Source: Phoronis australis
Taxonomy: Eukaryota > Phoronida > Phoronidae
Direction of reading: 5' to 3'
NCBI GenBank assembly: GCA_002633005.1
Contig: NMRA01000024.1
Location: 891,786-955,785 of the forward strand
Length of the DNA: 64,000 nt
Position numbers and translations under genes: made by a program. Below are positions 41,501 through 52,562 of this stretch, piece after piece. Position 1 is the first letter of the stretch; each line of letters begins with the position of its first letter. The notes below the pieces were generated by a model. That model saw only the letters and a list, made by a program, of their open reading frames with translations, was not told where the DNA came from and did not search any database.

Positions 41501-44500
41501 ACAATACGCTTGTAGTGGAGGGCACAAGACCAGGTATATTTCAGGCATCTACCAATTTAAATAGACAGTGGAATGGTAATGTTTTAGTTGCCAAAAAAGT
41601 TGACTTTCAGAAGATTTAATTTTACAATGTGTGCAAAGGTGATTACAATACCAGTCGTGTCAATCAGCGCCATCTGGAAGGATATAGTGTCCATGAAACA
41701 GTGATCAGTTATAGGCCTACTGGGTAGACGAGTCTTTTCACAGTGACTTTGCTTCAAGGGCAAAATTGATTCTTAAAAGATTGATTACAGGAACTCCTTT
41801 TTAGATTAGAAAATAGTGAAGTTGTGAAGTTAACTTACATTGAAATAAAAAAATTAATTTGTTGAGAAGATTTTCACTCTGCCATATCCCTCTGCAGGTG
41901 TTTAAATACATCAGCTTCAACAAGACCATGACTCAACTGTCTTCGACTCTGTCTCGATGTAAGGGAGACTTGCTGGGTTTCTTCGCGATGTACATGATCG
42001 TCTATTTCGCTTTCGCCCAACTTGGATACCTGCTCTTCGGGACTCAAGTCAAAGACTTCAGTGACATTTTCGATTCATTGTAAGCGTACAGTTTGGAATG
42101 GGGGTCATCAGATCCTGCATTTCATTTACTCCATACTTAAGTTGATGAACTTGATATTCATTTTTCGAATTGAGATTTTGGGAGTCGAGATCACTCATGA
42201 GTTAAACGATGCGTTATCCGTTTCCATGTGGTTGCAGCGGTGTTCCCGTTTTGTAAGTGAGTATCAAACTGGTCAGTGACAAATTATTATTTTTCAGTCG
42301 CGCAAGCAGAAGCACTATTTAGGGACAATCGCGTAGTTTCATGGTGATGTACGCTAACGCAAAAATTGTTAAGCTCTTCGTGTTCTTCCGTTCTTGTGAC
42401 TAGAAAAATGCAAGCCTTTGACTGTGCCGACTGCATTTAGCCGTTTTCTGCTTATGTGTGTCCCCTTAAATTTGAACTGTTGTTTACAAGTTTACTACAC
42501 AGTTGATCTCAAGAATGTCTCCCTTTTCATTATTTCAGCTTCACGTTGTTCCGTATCGTCCTCGGAGACTTCGACTTCCACGCGCTGGAGAACGCCAACA
42601 GACTCTTAGGGCCAAGTTACTTCTTTGGCTACGTCGTCTTCGTCTTTTTCATTCTGTTGAACATGTTCCTGGCCATCATTAACGACACCTACGCCGACGT
42701 CAAGTCGGACGTTTCCATGCAACAGAACGAGTTCGAAATGGGCGATTATTTCAAAAAGGTGAGCCAAAGAAGGACAGTGGAGCTAAAGGGCAGGAAAAGG
42801 TGCTATTTTTTGACAGGAGTTTACAAGTATATTTTCAAATCAGCAAATTTGGGACTGAAAATAGACTTGACGCAAATGAAATGAGCATTGTTTCATGTTC
42901 ATCGAGTTATAACGGAAACATAAACACTTATTGTCTTTTAACGCAGGGCTACCAGAAGATGCTAGACAAGATGAAGTTCAAGGGAGGTCAAATCAACGAT
43001 CTGCAGAATGCGTTGAACTCGGCCGACGCGAACAACGACAACCTCCTGGACTTCGACGAGTGGAGAGCAGATCTGAAAAAGTGAATAATCTTCATTCTTA
43101 GCAACATGTCTACTACTCTTCACATGTTTGTGTTATTAATTTATGGTATAACTAAGCCAAACAAAAATTGTAGATATCATGACCGTACTATAATAACTGT
43201 TCGTTTGCTATTACAGGCGCGGATACGCTGATACTGAAATTGAAGCCCTGTTTGCAAAATATGATGCTGACGGCGATCGCGTCCTGGATGCTGAAGAACA
43301 GAAACAGTTGCAAGAAGATTTACAAGATCAAAAGGTAGGATTTTTAACAGACACCGAAACCACGAGTTCAATTTGGTCACCCCGTTCGTCTTATCTCGTG
43401 AAACACAATTCGGGGGACAATCTGTCAGCGAAAGTCGTAGCATCTAACTGGTTGCGTTTTGGGGTCTTGTTCATGGAGCGCCATCTTTGAAAATTATTGT
43501 CTTGGTTGATGTGAATCATGTTTTGGGTGGAACTTTTTTGGTTCTTTAATACGGAAATTTTACGTTCCTAATTACACACGGTAAAGTCATGAACCGAATG
43601 GAGTTCATTGACTGCTTCTATGGGAAACATCATTGTTGTTTACTTGATTGATAAGAGTGCTTCTATGGGAAACATCATTGTTGTTTACTTGATTAATTAG
43701 AGTTTGCAACGTGGGGTTAAAACGCAAAGGAGTGTTAATAAAACATATCATACCTTCTTGATGACTTATAGAGAAAGGCACATTATACTGTGTGTGAGCA
43801 ATGCTTGTACTGTGTTCGTAGGCTGCCCTTAGTCGTGAGTTTGCAGACTTGCAAGAAAAGAAGCCGGGAGAACTGTCGGACAGCGACGACGACGAAGACG
43901 CGGATCGCTCTAAATCCTCCGTGGGAGTCCGGACCAAGGGTAATTTCATCGGAGTAACCTACGATGAGTACACAGTGCTGGTGCGGCGAGTTGACAGAAT
44001 GGAACACTCCATTGGCAGCATAGTCTCCAAAATCGACGCTGTCCTTGTCAAGCTCGAAACGATGGAAAACGTGAAGTCGCAAAGACGAGAGACCATGAAC
44101 GAAATATTGGAACAAATGGTGAAGGTAAGAAAATGGAATTGAGAATTTCACTAATTTATATTATTACAATATCTTGCTTTCGGTAGAGTCATAAACAGTC
44201 ATTTGTGGACATTGACATGGTGTTTTTTGTCGGCACATTTGGGTTCAATTCTTTACGTAATTTTTCACGATGACATAGCCACTCTAAAATGATCCTCTTG
44301 AATGCATTTGCAATATTAAGTTATTAATCTTGTTTCTTTCCAAAGGCAACAGCTCTTGTTTGTTCTCTGAGAACACGAATTCTAAAATATGAAGTTTTAC
44401 TGTCACCAGGATAACGGAATGCCCGACGCCGAAAAGCGTGAACAGATGGAACGAATGATTGAGAAGGAGTTAGAACGATGGGATACCGAGGCCAACAAAG

Positions 44501-45111
44501 TACGATCACCGTCTGTAGCGTCTATGAGAGCAGCGTCAGCTACATCGCGGGCTTCACCACGAGCCGAGTCTAGTCTCAAGGTAAAAACAAATAGTCCTCT
44601 CCTAGTGTACATTGGATGTACCTTCGAAGATCTATTTTTGATCAACTTTTGTTCTTCTGAATGCGTGTACTAATTGTGGAATGTCGATTTGACCACTGTT
44701 CGTTACCTGTCGCCTGGAATTGTGGGAAGAGGGTAACGCCATAATTAGATTAATATTTGAAGTGTAAGGTAATTTTCTTTTTTAAGAGAATGAGTCCAAT
44801 GTATTTGAATGTAAACGAAAAACGCGAAGAAAGTTAAGTCATTAAAGTCATTGATTACTTCTATGTCTATTTTTCACCACAGGTTTAATTTTCTAAGACA
44901 TAGGCGTTTCGTCAGCCAGCTTGAACTGAGTTTTCACACGGCACGCATCGAGGATCAAAGTAATTTCACTGTGAAAACAATTCTAGTGCGCGTAATCTGT
45001 TGTGTGATTCATCTCGCGAATTAAATTATTAATCATGTATCGTTGTGACACACATATTCAAAATTAGTTCAATTTCACTGTAATTAACATTTCTTTTTTC
45101 AGGACTTGTAA
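35437..45111 (+). CDS. PKD2-like A: polycystin-2 (TRPP) channel, tandem copy A, 15 coding exons
   Basis: A complete gene of 860 aa (2583 nt). Polycystin-2 forms tetrameric, Ca-permeable cation channels in primary or motile cilia and ER, alone or with polycystin-1 proteins. The order is cytosolic N-terminus, S1, a large extracellular polycystin/TOP domain, S2-S6 with pore, EF-hands and coiled coil. Every junction is GT-AG with agreeing phases. The ATG context (AAAGATGAGT) matches copy B (GAAGATGAGT). Nine exons (3, 4, 6-12) have the same length as in copy B, so the pair arose by tandem duplication of a spliced-structure gene rather than retroposition. Compared with B it is more divergent in the TOP domain and has a shorter C-terminus. 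Human PKD2 also has 15 exons but is longer (968 aa). Confidence 0.95.
37150..37350. repeat. dispersed repeat family, copy 2
   Basis: In intron 2 of copy A. The blocks AGCCCCTCATGCAAAAGG, CTGAAAGTTTCATTTAAATC, CCGGTCAGCC and CCGAAGTTAG occur in the same order as in the copies near 5.4 and 51.4 kb. Confidence 0.65.
38869..40309 (+). CDS. copy A exons 4-6: extracellular polycystin (TOP) domain
   Basis: Exons 38869-38999, 39532-39785 and 40085-40309; residues 145-349. The hallmarks are [43 protein letters not shown] and [21 protein letters not shown]-glycosylation sequons include NLT, NDS and NGT. The middle loop encoded at the start of exon 6 ([20 protein letters not shown]) departs from the GxYYxDL pattern kept in copy B and in vertebrate polycystin-2, so inter-subunit contacts may differ. 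Confidence 0.93.
40633..42758 (+). CDS. copy A exons 7-10: S2-S6 and pore
   Basis: Exons 40633-40795, 41108-41344, 41898-42079 and 42539-42758; residues 349-616. S2 lies in exon 7 ([18 protein letters not shown]), and S3 plus most of S4 in exon 8 ([20 protein letters not shown]). S4 ends in exon 9 with the two Lys of WVKVFKY that align with polycystin-2 gating charges, followed by S5. Exon 10 gives the pore helix, the selectivity filter L-G-D at 551-553 and S6 ([13 protein letters not shown]). The filter acidic residue is intact, so a conducting channel is expected. Confidence 0.95.
42947..45111 (+). CDS. copy A exons 11-15: EF-hands, acidic cluster, coiled coil, short tail
   Basis: Exons 42947-43080, 43217-43334, 43822-44124, 44410-44580 and 45103-45111; residues 617-860. 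EF-hand 1 loop is at 643-654 ([12 protein letters not shown]) and EF-hand 2 at 677-688 ([12 protein letters not shown]); both keep the Ca ligands. Exon 13 carries an acidic Ser cluster ([13 protein letters not shown]2-like) and the trimerising coiled-coil segment ([20 protein letters not shown]). The last exon adds only Asp-Leu before TAA. Exon 14's donor (AAG/gtaaaa) is weak; read-through would give a different tail of about 33 residues. Confidence 0.9.
43613..43702 (+). repeat. 45-bp direct duplication in intron 12 of copy A
   Basis: Two adjacent copies of a 45-bp unit containing TGCTTCTATGGGAAACATCA, nearly identical. Confidence 0.9.
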
Positions 45112-45630
45112 ACGTTGTTGACTACTTGAAGGCTGTCGACATTCGCAAGCTCTTTACCGACGTTTATTGGTTATTATACATGAACGATCCCATCGATAGT
45201 CACCTGCAGTTCTCGGATAACGCTGCGTGTTTGTCTCAAGTTGCTAATAGGGATTACACCTACATTTTGCTGTTCAGCACTTGTGATATAAAATCTGTGC
45301 AATGTATTGATTATAGTTTTATCATACGACTTAGGGTGTTCATCACCCGCAACTGAACTTTTACATTGTCTCTTGTTTAGTTGGTTTTCTGTCTGTTGGT
45401 CTTATTTGCAAAGTAATTTTTTTTTAAATGAAGTCACATTGATGTATTTCGAATTTAGAAAAATTGACAGGGAGCGAAAAACAAAACAATCGAACGAAAA
45501 GTATAGTGAGATAAAATTTGAATGTGTTTTATGGTATCAATATATTATATTAGTTTATTGGTTGAGACCACTAATCCGCCCATTCTGTCCGTCCATATTT
45601 GCACAATATGTAACCGTTATAAAAGTCATG

Positions 45631-45636
45631 AATAAA
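45631..45636 (+). promoter_or_regulatory. possible polyadenylation signal of copy A
   Basis: AATAAA 520 bp after the stop codon, followed by a T-rich stretch. It is the most plausible 3' end before copy B. Confidence 0.5.
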
Positions 45637-48339
45637 TGGAACTTTATTTTATTTACTTCAAACGTTGTTTGTCTTGATATAATACAGCATTATCGTATAG
45701 TGAGTGCTACCTCTGAAATTAAGTTACACATTGGGAAACAACAGGTGCCACCCCTTTGAAATCTTGTCAGCAATGTTTAAAAAATATAAAGGGAAACATT
45801 CATTCAACTTTCTACAATCTTAGATGTGAGGAGCAGAGCAGGGCAGAGATTTGGCGCTCGGACCCACCCCGTCATGAAGTTGAGGGGCGGACGTCCCGGC
45901 TTAAGAGATCGAGATATTAGCGTGTTAATCGCTTTGAAGATGCAGATCGTCATTTTCTTATTCTTGTCTAGAACGCCAAAGGAGTTCCTTCAACCGGCTG
46001 TCAACATTAATTCCAAACTATTTCGTGGATTTTAAACAAAAGGCGTTCTTTTTACAGTTTTGATATTAAGATATCAGCTTAACTAAACATGAAAAAACAT
46101 GCTTTTAAATTCTACCTTGCACAATACACTCAGTGTATTTCGTCATTCATTAAAATTTGGCGGATAAAATATAAACTCATTGAATTAAGCCAGTAACGTA
46201 ATGAACAGGATATTCTGTTGATGACGTCAAACCACCGTTTCTGTGTTAAATCTACTGGGACCAAATGCGTTATTTTGACTGATAAAGTGCCTTTTTATAT
46301 TTCATGACTTCGACTGTTCTTTTACTGTTTGTTTCCAGCTATGGTGATTTTTAAGTTTGGCGCCATATTAGAACGTTTATGTTCTCGATTCAATTATGCG
46401 AAATGTTACAAATTCTGTGGAATTCCAAGGTGATCAATTGTTTTGGTGTACGAGTTTTACTCGTTAGCACATTAATCTAGGACCCCTTGCCCCCCTAAAT
46501 CCACCACGGGTAAACGTAAGAAATATGACGCAAGACCCGTCAACTTTTTTGTCTTAACTGTACGCAGGAAACTATATTTCATACCGTAAGAACAGTTAAT
46601 GAAACTTGCTTTAACGAGGCTCTGAGAGAGAGTGTAATACTTATTAAAAAGCGTGCATTTTTGTCACAAACTGCTACCCGACACCAGCAATGCATTAAAT
46701 ATTTCGTTAAAAGATTGAACTGACGTAACAGTCATTAATACATAAATAATGCATCGTTATATTGTTCACTATAAATCAATTCGCCGGTCACGGTCGATAT
46801 CTCTAAAAATATAGTGGTTCCGGAGACGTACACCACAGATGTCGAAGACGTCAAAATGTGTTTCCCTGTGTGATGTTCAAGCAAATATTAGTGTGTTAGC
46901 GTGTGTCAACCACAGACCTGCCTAATGGGCATCTGTGATGTCAGCTTACACTCGCATGAACTTCATTAACGACTGGGATTTGCTGGCAGGTTAACCACGC
47001 CCTTTTCGTTACTGATCCGTAATGTGAGCTACGCAAATATGCAGGATCTAATGTTTTAAATTTTACTCTAACTCTCAGCAAGCGTGTCATTCATTGTTGG
47101 AGACTTGAAAATGCTTGAATATCTCAAAAAACAAAAGTATAGCAAATACTATCACAATCGAGAAACATATTTTCTAAAATTGAATTTGCAAAATTTTATG
47201 ACAGATGGGCTCCTACTTGTATTGGTTTGATGATGAAGATCTAAACCTGACTGGTTCCCCTTTAGCAAATGTGTGGATGAACCATGTGACAAATGTATGA
47301 ACAAACAAATAACAAAAATCTCCCGGGTATCACTCAATACTGCATGAGATCTCGCTAGAAAGTTGTTTTTGCCCAGTCACGTGGATGTAGACTCAGACCG
47401 GATCAAACAACAAAACCATATCAAAAATAAAATATAAAGACAATTTGTTAGAAATCTGTCCAGTATCAGAGCTCTTTCTGTGGATTATCCTGATAAATGA
47501 CATTCTACATTTTTTATTTGTTATTGTTCTGTGGATGACTACCACTGCCAAACACAAACTACCGTGTTCCCTTGACTTTGGGATATTTTTCTAGCTATTT
47601 ATCCGCGAACGTTACGAGAAAACAGACAATTAATTCAACAAGTAGAAAGAAATTTACTAAATGTCTGACTCGGAGGCCGCTCACAACCGATAATGCTATG
47701 TAGGAGACTCAAAATTCCAGTTTGATTGGGTAAAACATAACAACTGTTGGTAATAAATTCAATATCTGAATTATCTACCTATCGGAACTCAAAGCTCAAG
47801 GGCGTTCATTGACAGATTAGTTACAAAAAGTCAGTGTCGCCCCTAATATATCGAGCTACTGTTATTGTGTGGCTCTTAATCAATTTCCAAATTTTTGTTC
47901 TCCCGAATATTTCCTTTTTGTTTTGTTTTGTTTTGTTTTCACCGTTTGATGTGAGGGGAAATGACAAGATTAGGCATAAAAATACACAGCCAGTAAAGTA
48001 CTAGGCGAATATATTCACTTGTACTTACCCAAACTAAAGAACAAACCAATAACAGGACTCGAAACATAACGTCGGAGGCTGCACATGTGACCAATAGCAA
48101 GCAAGAATATATGTACTAGAAACAAGATGGACGTCAGAAGTTGAGAAGTTGTTGACTTGTTTGGGGGTAAAATCTGTCGAAAAATTTGACAGTTTCGTGA
48201 ATATACGACAACTGATCGGCAAAGAATTGTCTCCTTAGTAAACTGTTGGAATAAGCTTAGGAACAGGTTGGTTGTTTATTAATAGCTGGCAATACCTGTC
48301 GTTAGATTTCATATTTAATGAGTTTTATCGATCGTAAAT
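45637..48339. other. intergenic stretch between the two polycystin-2 genes
   Basis: No gene is supported. It contains a TGACGTCA palindrome at 46222-46229 and a (TTTTG)n run near 47917-47940. The copies are only 3.5 kb apart from stop to start. Confidence 0.6.
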
Positions 48340-48347
48340 TGACGTCA
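48340..48347. promoter_or_regulatory. CRE palindrome upstream of polycystin-2 copy B
   Basis: A perfect TGACGTCA 229 bp upstream of the copy B ATG, a position like that of the copy A palindrome. Further TGACGTCA palindromes lie at 46222 and, in intron 2 of copy B, at 49731. Confidence 0.45.
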
Positions 48348-48575
48348 GGTCGAATCGAAATCCGACGCTTTTCAACCTTCGATCGGTTGTCAGGAGACTT
48401 GGCTAGAACGGTATTGACCTCTAACAGAATCAGACAGCGTTCACTGTTCGCCAATATTTGTTAGACAGCGAGAGCCTGGCCAGACGTGGGATATCTCGTT
48501 GTTGGACATAAATCGCCATTTTTGTGTTTTAACAACAGGTTTATCATTTGGTGACTGCCGATTGAAACCTTGAAG

Positions 48576-51500
48576 ATGAGTGCAAGGAGCGAGAGGCCGA
48601 GCAGCGCTCAGTCAAAGACTGCTTGGGGAAATGAAGGCAGCAAAGTGAACGAAGGGTATGAACACATTTTTAACAGTGCTATTCGTGTTCGCAATTTTTT
48701 GTTTCACCACTTGTGCTTTAAACAGATTGCTTGTTTAGCTATTGAATGAAACCTGTTAAATGCACATACCTTTTTCAAATTGTTATTTAACATTAAACTA
48801 GCATTCTATTTCTCACACTATTTGTTGTCGTCAGTGACTTGTAATTACATTTACTGCAAATAATGGAAAACTGTGGCAAGTTATTTTATGATGTCAAACA
48901 GCGCTGTCCAGGCCAGTAATAGAGTTATAGAGTAAAGTTTTCATTATCTTTATTTCGGTGGAGAAATTTGACAAAATAGAATTTCATTGTTGGCCATACT
49001 ATGGGGAGAATTGCCATACACAGCATTTGCTCAAAGTGAGTTCTTTCGTATCATTCAGGTTTGAGAATGACGAGATGCCAAGCGCGATGGAAAGTGAGGT
49101 TTACATGGAGGGTGAGGTGCATGTGGTTGGTCAAGAGCCTGTTAAGAAAGTGGTGAAAAAGAAGAAGAGTTGTTGTCAGAAATTTTGCGGAGGAATCCGA
49201 TGTAAGTTTCAAATGTCTATGTTTAATGCTTAGTTGCAAGTTCCTAATCATACCAGTGGTATGTATATAACTTGATTTTGTTCAACTTAGAATACTTTTA
49301 GATATTTCCTCTGTGCCCCCTTCCATGGCGTTGAATTGAAATTTATATCTACTTCAATATCTCGTTATAGCTCCTTTCTTTTCACCAAAGTCCAACCAAA
49401 AAGAAGAACGGTAAAGGATTTAAAACAACTGTTCCTTGTCAAATCATTTGTCTTGTGCTAGTAGATATATTTTTGTCGGTGTTTTTTCAGCATGAGTCTG
49501 GTTTTTACACTGTAATTCAGTGCTTTAAAATAATAGTTCATTCTACATTTAAACACATCTTTTACCCAAGAAACTCTTCAAAGCAATGAAGTGATTATTA
49601 TTTCAAAAATTAGAAACAAGAATTCGGGTTGCTTCATAAAAAGTTTGCGTTTCATACAAAAAATTTTTTTAATTCCTTGTACGATTTTAAAATTTCAAAC
49701 TGTCTAGTGTTTTGCGCTTGGATTTTCCTGTGACGTCAGCGTAACCACCGACTGGTTGGCATTGTGTGACATCTAGATTGTATTGATCCCTGTATTTTTA
49801 TTCCGTTGAATTATGCATGTTTCAGGCAATGCATTACCTGGTTGGTTAGATAGATTAGCAATTTGTATTCTCCAAACATTACCTGGAGAGACAACACAAT
49901 GAATATTTAACTCTGCATTGTTTCCTCGCAATCTCCGAAGGAATTGCTGTATTGATTTCCAATCACGCAATCACGCTTATCATGCTTACGCTAAGAAATT
50001 GAAATTGTTTGACTAATCTCAAAATCATTATTGTTATTAACTTACATAATTTATTTTTCGAGCGCTTCTGTTGTTGTTTCCAAATAAAAAATCTCACCAA
50101 ATTCATATAAAATAATTATCAAAATAGCCATTTTTTATTTTTGAACGGCTTCTGTCATTGTTGTGAATGCCAGCAGTTTTTCAAAGTATTGTCTGGTGGT
50201 GGCTATGGTACAAACCTTGAACAGTTAATTGAAGCATTACTGCATTGCTACATATCTTTCGTAGCAAAAATAAAAAAGTAGAATTTTATCATCATTTGTC
50301 GGCCATATTGAATTCTAAACCAATGAAATTTCACTGTAATGTTGAAATTTGTTAATTTCTGGGGCCACTAAACGATGGGGAGATTAGAATTTGTTGAAAA
50401 AGGAATAGAAATGGTTGACCTGCTGATATTTTCATCGAACTATGCAAACAAATATTTCCTAGTCGCTTTGGTTATCAACAAAATATTTTGGAGCAAAGTA
50501 TTTTTGGCCTCTTCACTAATAATTTGTAAAAGAAATTGTAGTCTTAATGTAGTTTGTCTTGATTGTCTTCACGATTTTAAGCTTAACTACAAAACAGCTG
50601 GATAACTTTCACAATATTTCAATGTTTTTTTTTTGAAATCTAGGTGTTTTAGTTTTACTGAAAACATTTTGAAAAAGTCTTTTCAAGCACTGACATTTTT
50701 TTTCTGAGTTGCTGAAAAAAACTTCAACTCTAGTAATTTATTTTTTATAAAGGATACATAGTTTTGTTTCGGGTTATAAAAGATCACATAAAACCAACTG
50801 CATTGGGGTGGTGCCTATTTAATGGTGATATTTGCAAGTCCTGGGAATTATTTGTTTGAAATACGTATAAAAACAGTATTGTTAATTTTTTCTCCCTGCG
50901 TTATTTATTGATGTTATTTATATTCATATTGACAAGGCTGTACTTCGGGAGCAAGTTTTCGGTTATACAGAATTTGTAAAATGCACGACACTTTTCATTG
51001 TTCACAGTCTTTATTTTATATTGACAAGGTTGTGTATTTAGCTATATGCGTATAAATCCGTAATTTGTAACTCAATGAAAATTAATTTTTTGTATTTAAT
51101 TTCTGAAAGTAGAAAGCCTGTAGAATCTGATTTTTGACTTTTTACCTATCGGTAATTAATTCTGCCACGTTACCATGTATTTTTAGTAAAATTTAGCAAA
51201 ATAGGAAAGTGTGTTGATAGCAAAGCAACAACGTCCATAACTTGACCAAATTTCGTGTAGGGTAAATGTCCAAGTAGACATCTCAAAAATTCTGTTTCAA
51301 TGTTCTTAAGTATCATTTTGCTTTCATTAGATACAACTTGGTTTTTTATGATAATCGTAAAAATTATGAGCATTTTTGAAAGCCCCTCATGCATTAGTGA
51401 AACTTTTTAAAAACAATTAACATATTAGAGAACAGTATCTCAAAGTTTCATAGATATCATGTTCTGAAGTTTGCCAAATTTGGACGTTTTCCTATGTTAT

Positions 51501-52562
51501 CTTAAAACAAGAAATATGGATAATTTTCGTTTGCTCTGTAAAATCTTTCAAGTGATAAAACTCCCTCTTCAATTATCTATGGCAATCCGCTAGGTGAGAA
51601 TATAAGAGGTCATTTTTGTTTAAGGCATATTGGCTACCAAGGAAAATAACTTTTTAATTAAAAATTGTAGACCCAGAAAACAATATTTGTTTGGTATCTT
51701 TGATTATCACAATCTTACATGCGGATGTTCCTAATCATGTTTTTTGTTTTAATAAATTTGGGTTGCTATAATTTTCACAAACATGTATTTCTTTGCGTGA
51801 AACCTGCAAATTCTGTTTTTTTTTGTTCTATTAACTACAAAAGCAGGCCAACTAGCCCAAGAATTCGGCTGTCAAAAATGAATTTTACGGCTATTAACAC
51901 AGAAAAAAAAATATTTAAGAAATTTGATCATTGGTAACATAGGTATCCTGTTCTCTTAACATATTTTTATTCTTTTAATGGACAATTCATGTCTCTCATT
52001 TCCATAATATGCAATCACTGGACCGTAACATGTTTAAGACTCAGTTGACGCAGTGTTAGCAAAACCAGCAAAGAGGAGTCGTGTTTACAACATGGTGCTT
52101 TTAATGTTAGAATTGGGGCAATCAATGAATTTCATTTGTTACCACGTTCTTCCCTGGAACACAAAGTACATTTTGTGACATAAACTGATGCTCCTTATTT
52201 ATTATAAAAATATGAATTAAATTATTCCCCGTTGTCTCGTAACTTGGAGCGAATGGCATAGAATTCATGACTTGAGGTCTAAAACACAATCGCTGTTGCA
52301 CAGGTAGACCACAAGTTGCGAAATTTCCTGGAAAATTTATTAGTTTCCTTATTTCCTGGTTTCCACGATTGACTCGCTGTAGCTTCACTTCCATCGATAT
52401 GTATTGCAAATGACCCAATTGTTGATGTTCAAATAACGTGACTTCTTGCAGCTCTGTGGGGCACCCGCTTAATGGCTGACATGGATGACCAGGAAGTGAA
52501 AGTGAAGACGACGCTTCGGGAACTCGCTGTATACGTGCTTTTCCTCCTTGTCCTTTGTGTCA
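48576..52562 (+). CDS. copy B exons 1-3: N-terminus and S1
   Basis: Exons 48576-48655, 49059-49201 and 52452-52562; residues 1-111. Exon 1 is short ([20 protein letters not shown]) and ends GG/gtatga. Exon 2 has an acidic part, then a Lys/Cys cluster ([18 protein letters not shown]) just before S1. This is absent from copy A and could be palmitoylated or bind lipid. Exon 3 carries SLWGTR and S1 ([16 protein letters not shown]). Intron 2 (49202-52451) is long and holds repeat sequence near 51340-51950. Confidence 0.92.

Noticed and set aside
45307-45759. 150-codon plus-strand frame after copy A
   Set aside because: It lies in the AT-rich 3' UTR, starts at a non-ATG codon, spans the likely poly(A) signal and has no domain.
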